Shown here piece by piece: positions 52,126 to 64,000 of a stretch of DNA of 64,000 nt. Origin of the DNA: Sinonovacula constricta (lineage: Eukaryota > Mollusca > Bivalvia > Cardiida > Solecurtidae); contig CM017567.1 of assembly GCA_007844125.1 (NCBI GenBank), positions 48,319,235 to 48,383,234 on the forward strand. Reading direction: 5' to 3'. Numbering within the stretch: the stretch's first letter is position 1; each line of letters opens with the position of its first letter. The notes below the pieces were generated by a model, which saw only the letters and a program-made list of their open reading frames with translations, was not told the DNA's origin and ran no database searches. Position numbers and translations under genes: made by a program.

Positions 52126-55100
52126 AATGCAACTGGTTGAATTTTGTGAGAAATATGGCATTTTTGTAGGACTTAAGGTACATTCACCAGAATCAATGAA
52201 TAGATTGAAGTTTTGTTCGCAGGTCCTATTAAACTTATATTTTATTATCATGCACTTTAGAATGAGAGCACACTGTTGTCTGATAGCTCTTGTTAAGAGT
52301 CTAAAAATGCATGTTGCTTCCTTATTGTACGTCATTCCTTCCTGCATACCAAAAAAAAAAGAAAAAAGTGAGAAGATCTTTAGAATCATTTGTCATAATA
52401 AAATAGTTCAAACACACACTCCTAAAATGAGAAGAAATAAAAAAAGGTAGAAAATCTCAGATCAATGGAAAACAAGATAGTTCTGCCCACTCTCACTTAA
52501 TTCCTTAGGGGGTTAAACCTTTCTGAAAAACGTGATTTCACCTCAATAATTTCCAATTTATTTTTACTGCTCAACCAATTAATAGTCGCGCAATTACAGC
52601 TTAATATTGTTGCTTCTCTTTCAACAGACTTTTCTCAGAGGAAAAAATCAATATGGCTTTCTTTGTTGACAAAATTCTGTGTATAAAAAAAAAGTAAGAC
52701 ATCTTCTTGTATGCCTACAGTATTGGTAGGAGAAACATAGTTAAACTGACAGACTAATTACATTTCACCATAGGTTCAATTCCTAGCAGCTGGAAACGGT
52801 TTGTCCTGCGTTTATGCTTTATAATGACCAAATCAAGTTTTCATTCTTATTAAACTTCACATGTTCAACAATTAACATTTTAATAATACACTCACATAAA
52901 CCTTGCCATTTAAATAAATTATTATGAAAAGCTACCAGAAAATTATTAATTATTCTTTTTAAGGAGTTGTCAGATATCCATGCTTTTTGCTTATAAAGGG
53001 ACACTATTCTGAATCATTTGTATGCTTTAACTCCTTCATAGATTTTTATATTTGTACTTACTTACTTTAGTTTTAACCTTTGATACTTTAAACCTTGTTG
53101 TATTCAGCCGTAAGTGTGCCATAAAAACCCAATATACAAATACCCCTCCCCCACCCATCATATTTTTGAACTCCATTGTGAATAGGTTTGTGTTTTTATG
53201 ATAGAAAAAAGGTTATTTTTCTACTGTTTTATCTATTGGGACTACGATATATACTCATACAATTGTATGTCTTTTCTGGAGATATGTAAAATTGATTAAA
53301 CATTATAATGAAAAAAGCAAATAAGTAATAAAGTTAAGAATATTTCTTATTTCTTATTTTAAAAAGTCAACCCACAAGGGAGATAACAGATTTATTTCTG
53401 CTATTTTAAAATTTGGGAATACAGCTAATGGAATAACATTACAATAATCGGAGGTTGTCTGTCATTTTTTATCATTTAGAGTAATTACAAGTTAATAGTT
53501 AAGATTAATTGTTTTCATTATATTGCACTAATGATGTATGTAGCATAAATTATATATGCTACCCATTTTAAAGAAAATATGCCACATTGTGTTATTTAAA
53601 TGTAAAATGTAAAAAATAAAAATAAGCTTATTTTTGTGAGGGAGAAAATTTATTTGAAAGTATAAATATATTTTTTGTATATTTTTTAGCATCAAATTAG
53701 TGCATTTGGTAAAAACAAAAATTTAACTGTACTGATTTTCCTTAAACTGTGGCAATAATTTGAGAACAAAAAGTAAGAAAGTCAAAGTGGAACATAATAC
53801 TAAAACCCAATGCACAAGCAATCTGTCCATCGAAGTTTTTTTTCGTTCTGCCTTAGAACTTTGGATGACAATATTATTTTTAACTACAAGTGTACAATGG
53901 AAAACGAAAGAATTATCTCCCTTGTCAGATAATATTTGAAGTAGTGCAAATAGTGAGCATTCTATATATAGACAGTGTTGTTGATTAATTTTATTCACCT
54001 CTGTATAATGATGCTTAACAACCTAGCTGATTTTGGGGATTTGTGCTTCCACTATGAAAAATAGTTCCATGTAGTAATATAAACAATCATATATATATAT
54101 ATATATAGGCATACATTTATTTTTAATAATATATTTATTATATTTGGTAGATTGTTTAATAATATATAACATGTGAAATAGTAATTTGTTGGTTATATTG
54201 AAATTCTACACCAAGATTAATAATATTTGTAAGCGTACGCTTCCTTTCAACATATGTTTGTTTGACAGCTTTAGAATGGACGCTATTTTTATATCAAATG
54301 TTGCTAGGGAAATTAGAGTGACACCTGTGCTCAAACCATGTCAGCTAAACTGCCTGGAAACGGTTATATATGAAAAGGATATCATGACTGTACTACCCAT
54401 AATCATTTAAGGGCTTTCACACAAACTATTTGTTTAGTCTTGTGTTGACACATTGAACTAGTGAGAAGGCAATTTTAGTTGGAATCCTTGGATTATATCG
54501 CTGATTCTTTTTGTGATGGTGTCATTTTTTAAATTTTTATTTATTATTTCATAGGCATCTGCAGTCTTTGTCCTAATTTAATGATTGTTCTTAAAGGTAA
54601 TTGTTACATACATCAGGATATGGGCATGTAAGTTGATGGTTGTTAAGCCGAGTATCCCAAGCACGTAAGTCGACATACACGCCAATGACTACGAGCATAA
54701 TGAGAGTGCTGCAAGCACATTGGTATTCACTGTTTTGGAAAACTAGTCACATATTTAGACAATGACAACCACAAGGTGAAGATGCCTTACATAACTGGTA
54801 TGTTAAATGAACTGTTCTCAACTGTTTATTAAACATAAGGAGAAGGTTATGGATCTAGAACCAAGACTGATTGACCCACTTTTGAAGTGTAGGTAACTGA
54901 TTTATTATGGGTTAAGTCACGAGAGCCCAGATACTTTCCTTATATGCTCTGGTGGGGTATTAATTAGCTTGTGCTTCATTTATCATTGTATTTTTTTTAT
55001 AAACAAATTTACATCTAGTTTAAATAGGCTGGTCTTATGGATGGACACATTCTATGGGAATTCAACTTTGTGGCTTTTGACTTTTATTTAATATTAAATT

Positions 55101-55140
55101 AAGGTTATGTAGAACTACTTTTTGTTGCAGTGAAGACATG
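52126..55140 (+). other. PTPRN intron, AT-rich, nothing recognised
   Basis: Contains an (AT)n microsatellite at about 54089-54108 and many homopolymers. Open frames at 52127-52450 and 53723-53998 lack domains. Confidence 0.45.
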
Positions 55141-56922
55141 ATTGGTGTACTTGTAAGGTTGGAAGCTATGTGTGCATTTGTCTTCTTGTTACATTGGCAG
55201 CTATGTGTGCACAGGTGAACTTGTAAGGTTGGAAGCTATGTGTGCATTTGTCTTCTTGTTACATTGGCAGCTATGTGTGCACAGGTGAACTTGTAAGGTT
55301 GGAAGCTATGTGTGCATTTGTCTTCTTGTTACATTGGCAGCTATGTGTGCACAGGTGAACTTGTAAGGTTGGCAGCTATGTATGCATTTGTCTTCTTGTT
55401 ACATTGGCAGCTATGTGTGCCCAGGTAAACTTGTAAGGTTGGCAGCTATGTGTGCATTTGTCTTCTTGTTACATTGGCAGCTATGTGTGCACAGGTGAAC
55501 TTGTAAGGTTGGAAGCTATGTGTGCATTTGTCTTCTTGTTAGGTTGGCAGCTATGTGAGCATTTGTCTTCTTGTTAGGTTGGCAGCTAAGTGTGCATTTG
55601 TCTTCTTGTTAGGTTGGCAGCTATGTGAGCATTTGTCTTCTTGTTAGGTTGGCTGCTATGTGTGCATTTGTCTTCTTGTTAGGTTGGCAGTTACGTGTGC
55701 ATTTGTCTTCTTGTTACATTGGCAGCTATGTGTGCACATGTGAACTTGTAAGGTTGGAAGCTATGTGTGCATTTGTCTTCTTGTTAGGTTGGCAGATACG
55801 TGTGCATTTGTCTTCTTGTTAGGTTGGCAGCTAAGTGTGCACTGGTCTACTTGTTAGGTTGGCAGCTATTTGTGAATTGTTGTACTTGTTAGGTTGGCAG
55901 CTATGTGTGCATTGGTCTACTTATTAGGTTGGCAGCTAAGTGTGCACTGGTCTACTTGTTAGGTTGGCAGCTATTTGTGAATTGTTGTACTTGTTAGGTT
56001 GGCAGCTATGTGTGCATTGGTCTACTTGTTAGGTTGGCAGCTATGTGTGCATTGCTGTACTTGTTAGGTTGGAAGCTATGTGTGCATTGATGTACTTGTT
56101 AGGTTGGAAGCTATGTGTGTATTGATGTACTTATTAGGTTGGCAGCTATGGGTACATTGGTCTACTTATTAGGTTGGCAGCTATGTGTGCATTAGTGTAC
56201 TTGTTAGGTTGAAAGCTATGTGTGCATTGGTGTACTTGTAAGGGTGGCAGCTATGTGTGCATTGGTGTACTTATTAGGTTGGCAGCTATATGTGCATTGA
56301 TGTACTAATTAGGTTGGAAGCTTTCTGTGCATTGGTGTACTTATTAGGTTGGCAGCTATGTGCGCATTGGTGTACTTGTTAGGTTGGCAGCTATGTGTGC
56401 ATTGGTGTAGTTGTTAGGTTGGCAGCTATGTGTGCATTGGTGTACTTGTTAGGTTGGCAGCTATGTGTGCAATAATGTACTTGTTAGGTTGGCAGCTATG
56501 TGTACATTGGTGTACTTGTTAGGTTGTTAGCTATGTGTGCATTTGTGTTCTTGTTAGGTTGGCAACTATGTGTGCATTTGTGTACTTGTTAGGTTGGCAA
56601 CTATGTGTGCAATAATGTACTTGTTAGGTTGGCAGCTATGTGTACATTGGTCTACTTATTAGGTTGTTAGCTATGTGTGCATTTGTGTTCTTGTTAGGTT
56701 GGCAACTATGTGTGCATTGGTGTACTTGATAGGTTGGCAACTATGTGTGCATTTGTGTACTTGTTAGGTTGGCAACTATGTGTGCATTGGTGTACTTGTT
56801 AGGTTGGCAACTATGTGTGCATTGGTGTACTTGTTAGGTTGGCAACTATGTGTGCATTTGTGTACTTGTTAGGTTGGCAACTATGTGTGCATTGGTGTAC
56901 TTGTTAGGTTGGCAGCTATGTG
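55141..56922 (+). repeat. 35-bp satellite array, about 51 copies, with a 70-bp higher-order start
   Basis: The unit runs aggttggcagctatgtgtgc / attggtgtacttgtt. From 55141 to about 55520 units alternate between 'gcatttgtcttcttgttaca t' and 'gcacaggtgaacttgtaagg t', giving a 70-bp period. After that the array is a simple 35-bp series with several local variant blocks (ggcaactatg from about 56560). Confidence 0.98.
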
Positions 56923-57217
56923 AATAAAGCAGTTGCTAATGCAATAAATTAACAAAATGAATAATGTCAAATTTACAGATCTACTTTTGTTTTGTGAGAA
57001 TTACAGGGATATTATTCACCCATGTCCCTTTTTGCATCTCAAGAATCTTGTTTTTATATGTTATAGGTAAATGTTTAAAGGCATAGCTTAAGACACATGT
57101 TTTCTTGTAACTTGTCAGTTTTACTCTTGATTGGGGTTATCAACTTTTCAGGGGAAATATCTTCCATCTGGCATGCCATGCACTATTGGTTCTTTCTATT
57201 TGTCATTGGGTCATTGG

Positions 57218-57505
57218 GTCGCCCGTGGCCGAGTGGTTAGTCACAAACATGTAACTTGTCAGTCTCAGTGGAGGTAAGAACTTTCGTGTGGGAAAGTCTT
57301 CCAGGTAATATGTAGTGTGCCAGTGGTTCTTCCCAGGCATTTGTTTGGGGTTTTTCTTCACTAATTATAAGGTGAAAGTTTCCAGTATGATAAAAATTTC
57401 GTCAGTATGACAGTCTGATGTAACAAAAAATCTTAACAAACTACTAGCTAAACATCGCCAATATGACCATAATTGCATCGGTGCAATATATCAAAAAACA
57501 AAAAT
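57218..57505 (+). mobile_element. SINE family A, full-length plus a second 3' fragment
   Basis: Head ggtcgcccgtggccgagtgg carries an A box, but the B-box region is mostly lost (cagtctcagtgg). The body is 'ggaaagtcttccaggtaat' and 'ggttcttcccaggcattt'. 57443-57505 (actagctaaacatcgccaat ...) is a separate 3' end. Confidence 0.8.
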
Positions 57506-58280
57506 AAACCAAATCATATAAACCTCATAAAAAACACACCTCCCATTAGGTACCATTCCCCATTGTATCATCCAAGTTTCGACATGATGTTCAGCGTAAC
57601 CCAATCCCCAAGATTCATTAACAGGTTTTATCTCCATTATTTTGCTGGAAGTCAGAAGAGGGTTCATGTGAAGAAATCATTACTTCATGTAATTGGAAAT
57701 AACACACAAAAATTTTATCTTGGATAAAGACAATTTAAAGATTTTCTAGGGGGTAAATTAGCACCCTGGTCCCCTGAAGTGAAGCTGTCTTGTTTAGCAT
57801 GTTGAACGAATCAGATTCTGCACATTTTAATTAGTATGTTTATATGGTGCTAATTGGATCATTATACGTGCATTTGGCATTCAAAGACGAGCATTAAATT
57901 CCAATAAACATGTTTAGGTTTGAAGGTAAAGCTAGCAACTTTTAGCTTACATCTGGATTATTGTGGAAAAGGTTGTGAATTGTACCAAAAAGCACCTGCT
58001 AATTATAAAATATGTTCCAACTGTTCACTGCCTTTGTCCTAATAATGATCAAAACATGTATTTAATATTTTCTAAAAATTTTAAATTAAGATAATATTGA
58101 AGTAAACAGACACCAGTATGTAATTAAAGAAATACATTATTAGTATTAAAATTGAAATTGAATTAAAAATATCTAATTGATAGTTATTTACAATAGGAAA
58201 TGTAAAAATAATTACGTGCACATGATTTAGATTGAAGCAACTTCAAGCATGATAAACACGAAATGATTAAGCACCATCAG
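57506..58280 (+). other. PTPRN intron, nothing recognised
   Basis: AT-rich unique sequence. Confidence 0.45.
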
Positions 58281-60262
58281 ATAGTGCAGATCTTGTTCAG
58301 TCAGCTACAACTATCTGCCAAGGTAACAATATATATTGCTAGAGACTTGGTGGGGAATAGTGCAGATCTTGATCAGCCAGCCACAACTATCTGCCAATGT
58401 AACAATACATATTGCTAGGAACTTGGTGGGGAATAGTGCAGATCTTGATCAGTCAGCTACAACTATCTGCCAAAGTAACAATATATATTGCTAGAGACTT
58501 GGTGGGGGAATAGTGCAGATCTTGATCAGCAAGCCACAACTACCTTGCAAGGTAACAATACATATTACTAGGGACTTGGTGGGGAATAGTGCAAATGTTG
58601 ATCTGCCAACCACAACTATCTGCCAAGGTAACAATACATATTACTAGGGACTTGGTGGGGAATAGTGCAGATGTTGATCTGCCAACCACAACTGTCTGCC
58701 AAGGTAACAATATATATTACTAGGGACTTGGTGGGGAATAGTGCAGATCTTGATCAGCCAGCCACAACTATCTGCCAAGGTAAAAATACATATTGCTAGG
58801 AACTTGGTGGGGAATAGTGCAGATCTTGATCAGTCAGCTACAACTATCTGCCAAAGTAACAATATATATTGCTAGAGACTTGGTGGGGGAATAGTGCAGA
58901 TCTTGATCAGCAAGCCACAACTACCTTGCAAGGTAACAATACATATTACTAGGGACTTGGTGGGGAATAGTGCAGATGTTGATCTGCCAACCACAACTAT
59001 CTGCCAAGGTAACAATATATATTACTAGGGACTTGGTGGGGAATAGTGCAGATGTTGATCTGCCAACCACAACTATCTGCCAAGGTAACAATACATATTG
59101 CTAGAGAGTTGGTGGGGAGGGAATAGTGCAGATCTTGATCAGTCAGCTACAACTATCTGCCAAGGTAACAATATATATTGCTAGAGACTTGGTGGGGAAT
59201 AGTGCAGATCTTGATCAGCCAGCTACAACTCTCTGCCAAGGTAACAATATATATTGCTAGGGACTTGGTGGGGAGGGAATAGTGCAGATCTTGATCAGTC
59301 AGCTACAACTCTCTGCCAAGGTAACAATATATATTGCTAGAGAGTTGGTGGGGAGGGAATAGTGCAGATCTTGATCAGTCAGCTACAACTATCTGCCAAG
59401 GTAACAATATATATTGCTAGAGACTTGGTGGGGAATAGTGAATAGAGCAGATGTTGATCAGTCAGCTACAACTATCTGCCAAGGTAACGATATATATTAC
59501 TAGAGACTTGGTGGGGAATAGTGCAGATCTTGATCTGCCAGCTACAACTATCTGCCAAGGTATCAATACATATTGCTAGAGACTTGGTGGGGAATAGTGC
59601 AAATGTTGATCTGCCAGCTACAACTATCTGCCAAGGTAACAATACATATTGCTAGAGACTTGGTGGGGAATAGTGCAAATGTTGATCAGCCAGCTACAAC
59701 TATCTGCCAAGGTATCAATACATATTGCTAGAGACTTGGTGGGGAATAGTGCAAATGTTGATCAGCCAGCTACAACTATCTGCCAAGGTATCAATACATA
59801 TTGCTAGAGAATTGGTGGGGAATAGTGCAGATGTTGATCAGCCAGCTACAACTATCTGCCAAGGTAACAATACATATTACTAGAGAATTGGTGGGGAATA
59901 GTGCAGATCTTGATCTGTCAGCCACAACTATCTGCCAAGGTAACAATATATATTGCTAGAGACTTGGTGGGGAATAGTGCAGATGTTGATCAGTCAGCTA
60001 CAACTATCTGCCAAGGTAACAATATATATTACTAGAGACTTGGTGGGGAATAGTGCAGATGTTGATCAGCCAACCACAACTATCTGCCAAGGTAACAATA
60101 CATATTACTAGAGAATTGGTGGGGAATAGTGCAGATGTTGATCAGTCAGCTACAACTATCTGCCAAGGTAACAATATATATTGCTAGAGACTTGGTGGGG
60201 AATAGTGCAGATCTTGATCAGCCAGCTACAGCTATCTGCCAAGGTAATATTTCTAGAAACTA
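58281..60262 (+). repeat. 76-bp satellite array, about 26 copies, derived from foldback element E
   Basis: The unit runs aatagtgcagatcttgatca / gycagctacaactatctgcc / aaggtaacaatatatattgc / tagagacttggtgggg. The variants cagatcttgatcag, cagatgttgatctg and caaatgttgatc mix along the array, and some units carry a 'gggagg' insertion. A diverged element E copy (60270-60335) closes the array. Confidence 0.97.
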
Positions 60263-60404
60263 ATTAGTAAATAATGCAGATCCTGTTCAGACAGCTCCGA
60301 GCTGGATCAACACTATTTGCCATAGTGTTATGATTTGGTGCTTATTGATGTAATGAACGGTACTGTTTCAAAATAATTATGTTTCTTAGTGCATCTGATA
60401 ATTT

Positions 60405-61190
60405 TAGCTCTCCAGAACATATGCTATTGTGAGCTTTGTGATCAACTATTGTCTGGCATCTGTTGTCTGGCTTCTGTCCATATCTTATCCAAAACAAAGG
60501 GCTTAAACTTAACCAAACTTCGCAAGAAGTTTCAACAGGCAAAGGAAACAAAAAGTTGTTAGAATGTTGATCCATCAAAAAATCAAGGTCACTAGGGGAG
60601 GGGCCTGTACATTTCCTTTATATGTCTTTATAGTTTAAAGATCTTCTCTTGAGAAATTACATGTGCTAGAGCCTTGATATGTGTTATAAATGTTCATTGG
60701 GTGGCCTTACCATTAAATCAAAGAATTTGATCTGGAAAAAAAAATAACACAAAAAACATGGCAGCCAGTGGCATTGCCATATTCCATATAGAGCTATTTT
60801 GTACAGCTGTGAAAACTACAAGAGTTGGAAACCTATTTGTTTTTTTGTGTACACGTTCCTTGTGAGGGGCTCTATCAACATTTTCGAAGAATTTTGATCA
60901 GTAAAATACATGACCACCAGGTGCATGACTATTCCCGACATATGGCTAGTTAGTAAAGCTTTGTAAAATCTTTTGTCAGAAACTACAAGACCTAGAGTCT
61001 GGATAACTTTAAAACTAAGTGTCAAATCAAAAGATTAAATAGATAAAATTGAAGCCGATTGTCAAAATGATTCTTTTGGTCCTCCCATTTAACAATGTTA
61101 CATGTATTATGGTCTGCTTAACATCTATATCCTTACCTCTCAGGCACTCAGGTGAGCAGTACAGGGTCATCATGGTATTCTTGTTATTTC
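60405..61190 (+). repeat. Old dispersed bivalve-type repeat (agctctccag ... ggtgagcagtacagggtcat)
   Basis: It starts 'agctctccagaacatatgct attgtgagctttgtgatcaa c' with 'gtctggcatctgttgtctgg cttctgtc'. The middle has 'ccaaacttcgcaagaagttt c' and 'caaggtcactaggggagggg'. The end is 'caggtgagcagtacagggtc atcatgg'. From memory this arrangement is a high-copy dispersed repeat of bivalve genomes. No coding remains. Confidence 0.6.
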
Positions 61191-61585
61191 CTACATGATT
61201 TCTCAGCATGCTTTAATTCTGTAATAAGGCAATTTTTCTTTTTACTATTTTCTTTGCATTACTGTAATATTTATTTATGAATAATGTTAATTATACCAAA
61301 TACCCTTTATATAACATTGTAATGTAAAAATAATAATATAATAATTTAAAGGAAATGTTATTTTAAAGATTATTTTTAAAATCTTACATATTATTTAGTA
61401 TATTTCCTGAAGTTTCTTTGTTCTGATTTTTCTTTGTTTACTCTTGTAAGGAAAATTTGTCTTAACATTTTTTAAAATAATATTTTTTTCTTATTTGGTA
61501 AGTTTTCCTCTTTGCAAGTATTTCATGCATTAAAGTAGACATCACAATAAATTTAAAAAAACATAATTAGCAATAAATATGTTAT
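61191..61585 (+). other. AT-rich PTPRN intron, nothing recognised
   Basis: Very A/T-rich. Confidence 0.45.
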
Positions 61586-62335
61586 ATTTCAAACTGTTTA
61601 CCAACAACCAAGCTGGACCAAGCATTTTTATGAACACACTGGAGGCTTCAGTTTTTATCCAATCTTTACCAAACTTGGTCAGAATGTTTGCAAGCAATCT
61701 TGGATATATTTCAAGTTGTTTACTAACAACCTAGCTAGACCAAACATTTTTGTGAACACACTAGAGGCTTCAATTTTTATCCAATCTTTACCAATCTTGT
61801 TTGGCTTGCGGATTGGGAGGTCGTGGATTCAAACCCAGGCCTGGTCGAAACCGATGACTTCAATGTTGGTAGTAGTGGCTTCCTTCCTAACCCTCAGGGC
61901 TAAGTGGACAGCATTACGCCTGACTCGTCGGTGTCAGTATAATGGACCGGCTGAGTTCGGTCCCTGGGCACCTCATCAGTGCCTCTGTGCTATAATGATA
62001 GAAATGTTGCTGCACAGTATCAGCAAAAATGCCGGCTAATCCCATCCAAATTCCAATCCCAAACTTGGTCAGAATATTTGCAAGAAATCTTGGACATATT
62101 TCAAGTTTTTTACCAACATCCAAGCTAGACCTAACATTTTTGTGAACACACTAGAGGCTACAGTTTTTATCCAATCTTAACCAAACTTGGTCAGAATATT
62201 TGCAAGAAATCTTGGACATATTTCAAGTTGTTTACCAACAACCAAGCTGGACAAAACATTTTTGTGAACACACTAGAGGCTACATTTTTTATCTAATCTT
62301 TAGCAAACTTGGTCCGAATATTTGCAAGAAATATA
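61586..62335 (+). repeat. ~126-bp tandem repeat interrupted by a SINE
   Basis: The units share 'tatttcaagttgtttaccaa caaccaagctgga', 'catttttgtgaacacactag aggct', 'tttttatccaatctttacca' and 'aacttggtcagaatatttgc aagaaatcttgga'. About four units lie outside the insertion. Confidence 0.85.
61800..62060 (+). mobile_element. SINE family B, 5'-truncated, nested in a tandem repeat
   Basis: B-box region gggaggtcgtggattcaaac, 'gtagtggcttccttcctaac' and 'cattacgcctgactcgtcgg tgtcag', ending 'cccatccaaattccaatccc'. Flanks ccaatcttg and ccaaacttg may be an old target-site duplication. Confidence 0.83.
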
Positions 62336-62937
62336 GGATGAGTTTATTACTGTTACTCAAGTTTGTGTATGCCTAGACTTGCATAAAAGGCCTTTTATAT
62401 CATTTTTGTTTATGTGCATTACTTAAAAAAGTAAAGTTCTCATAATACATATCAAAACCTTTAGGTTTAAATATGTTCAATGAATTAATTTATGTTCAAT
62501 AAATTAATGTTCAACAAATTAATATTCAATTAACTAATGTTCAATAAATTAATGAATGTTCCTTACACACGTCAGAGTTTACATTTCTTGCGTCAACGTG
62601 TGTTCATATATTTAAATAGGGATAATTAAAATTGATACATGATAATAATTCTCTTTTTCGCATATATTTTTCTTTATTTATTCACATTGTACACTAGAAG
62701 ACATTTTTAATTTAAAGCGGACAAACAACCTGTAGACCATTTTAGCTTTAAATTGAAATTTAAAAGCATTACTTTTGCCTAACTCACTTCGTCATGGCAA
62801 CCCATTTTGCTCAATTCATAACCTTTCATGAAATTAACCTAATTAAACATAATTATGATGTCTCTCAAAGTTTCCCACCCTTAATTCTTGGCATTTTATA
62901 ATCCATATCTAATTCTAAACTTAGAACGCATATAACA
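62336..62937 (+). other. PTPRN intron; short AT-rich tandem repeat
   Basis: 62470-62565 is a ~17-bp repeat of 'tgttcaataaattaa'. The rest is unassigned. Confidence 0.55.
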
Positions 62938-63015
62938 AATTGCCAATGTAACAAGTCATATTGCGATAGAGGAATAGCCCCAAATAGTGCAGATCCTGAT
63001 CAGGTAGCTTGCAGC
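62938..63015 (+). repeat. Single-copy relative of the 76-bp satellite unit
   Basis: 'ttgccaatgtaacaagtcat attgcgatagaggaatagcc ccaaatagtgcagatcctga tcagg' follows the satellite unit order, but as one copy. Confidence 0.7.
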
Positions 63016-63548
63016 AGAAGAAGGGTGATTTTGTTTCATGCTTTTTGACCAAGCTTGGTCATTTTCATTCTTGGCAAAATAAGTGTGAAATGCAGAGTAA
63101 TCCAAAATTTACATCTTTGAATAGTGCATGAATTTAAAATCAAAGTGCTGATGGGTCTTTTAATTCCTCAAAGCTATTTAAACCATTATTTTCATACACT
63201 TGCAAATTGACTTAAATGATGCTACTTTTGGCCCCCAGTAAAACATGCTTTTAGTACGATGACAAATCCTTTTAGCTTTTTGAGTTTTTTCAATTGTATC
63301 TAAAATTGCAGTAAAGGTATATAACCCTTGGCAATTTTTTTTTTAAATTCAAATAAGTTTAAGTTTTTATATAATTCTGATATAAACAGTAAGATAAAAC
63401 GTATCATTTTAATACTTTGACAATTATATATATTTAGGGATATAGGAAAAATAAGAGCATCATGGTTAGTAAAGTCACATGATGATGAAATGGAAGTTTA
63501 CATGATCTTACAGCTTCAAGCAAACATTGCTACTTGGTTTTGCAAGGT
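63016..63548 (+). other. PTPRN intron, nothing recognised
   Basis: AT-rich unique sequence. Confidence 0.45.
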
Positions 63549-63561
63549 TGTCCCATTCTTA

Positions 63562-63845
63562 GGGATTGGGATGGGATTTGCTGGCATTTTTGCTGATACC
63601 GTGCAGCAACATTTCTATCGTTACAGCACAGGGGCACTTATGAGGTTCCCAGGGACTGATCCAGGCCAGCCCGTTATACTGACACCAACGAGTCAGAAGT
63701 AATGCTGTCCCTTTAGCCCCGAGCGTTAGGAGGGAAGCCACTACTACAAACTTTAAAGTCTTTGGTCTGACCTGGCCGGGGTTTGAACCCGCGACCTCCC
63801 GATCCACAACCCGACGCTCTACCAACTGAGCTATTGTGGCCGGTG
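63562..63845 (-). mobile_element. SINE family B, young full-length copy
   Basis: On the - strand: head ACCGGCCACAATAGCTCAGT (A box), then GGTAGAGCGTCGGG and GCGGGTTCAAACCCC (B box), a near-canonical tRNA-like 5' part of about 75 nt, then the ~200-nt family body. Perfect 13-bp target-site duplication TGTCCCATTCTTA at 63549-63561 and 63846-63858. Confidence 0.95.
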
Positions 63846-63884
63846 TGTCCCATTCTTAACCCGCTGTCTTTCAACAAAGCAGAC

Positions 63885-63965
63885 AAATGATGTCGGTCCA
63901 GATCAGTCGGCTATCTTTTGGAGATATCTGATCAGGATACGCACTGTTTGCTGCAGAGTCTTACA
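63885..63965 (+). repeat. Foldback element E copy
   Basis: 'gtcggtccagatcagtcggc tatc' and 'gatatctgatcaggatacgc actgtttgctg' form the two arms. Confidence 0.7.
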
Positions 63966-64000
63966 CAATATTGAATGCAGTTTCAGGCGCGTAATGGAGA

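Noticed and set aside
52628..52693. 66-nt open segment with a good acceptor (tctctttcaacag) and a donor-like gtaaga, phase-compatible with the PTPRN exon
   Set aside because: The peptide (LLFSEEKINMAFFVDKILC) does not resemble the next strand of the mature ectodomain, and the end is a poly-A run. I see it as a chance match, which a transcript could settle.
55625..55822. 65-codon repetitive, hydrophobic open frame
   Set aside because: Arises inside the 35-bp satellite; no support as a gene.
63770..63845. tRNA gene-like sequence
   Set aside because: It is the head of a SINE with a target-site duplication, not an independent tRNA gene. The same applies to the heads at 24345-24432 and 26765-26848.

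Overview
The window is an AT-rich, intron-containing and very repeat-dense animal nuclear sequence. It carries no operons, no bacterial signals and no rRNA. The only gene I can assemble with confidence is on the + strand. It is the lumenal half of a receptor-type protein tyrosine phosphatase-like N gene (IA-2/phogrin family; vertebrate PTPRN/PTPRN2, C. elegans ida-1). The dispersed repeats (tRNA-headed SINEs, foldback elements, TTAA-flanked MITEs and a 'ggtgagcagtacagggtcatcatgg'-ended repeat) resemble those of bivalve molluscs. A clam-like bivalve is my best guess, but that is inference and no species is claimed.

Layout. 1-27060 is non-coding. It is either intergenic or the gene's first intron, because the signal-peptide exon was not found. 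It holds SINEs, MITEs, a hAT-like insertion nested in a foldback element, several short tandem arrays and a possible Crypton-like coding scrap. 27061-47905 carries eight exons joined by canonical GT-AG introns with matching phases (1504 nt, about 501 residues): the RESP18-homology domain, a long acidic linker with dibasic sites, and the start of the membrane-proximal (mature) ectodomain. The introns are full of SINEs, MITEs and minisatellites, including a 1.3-kb array of 43-bp units. From 47906 to the end is one unfinished intron of more than 16 kb. It contains four tandem arrays (59, about 35, 76 and about 126 bp units) and further SINEs and MITEs. The transmembrane segment and the pseudophosphatase domain must lie beyond the window.

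The most unusual signal is exon-edge amplification. The array directly after the last exon (47878-48350) is made of eight copies of a 59-bp unit that contains the last 28 bases of the exon, the 5' splice site and the first bases of the intron. A second, more degenerate case follows the exon ending at 32316. Three 3' splice sites of the same gene also sit within about 20-55 bp of the 3' tails of sense-oriented SINEs. Nested insertions give direct readouts of mobility. A MITE splits a tandem-repeat unit at a single TTAA, SINEs have 12-13 bp target-site duplications, and a 76-bp satellite looks derived from a dispersed foldback element.
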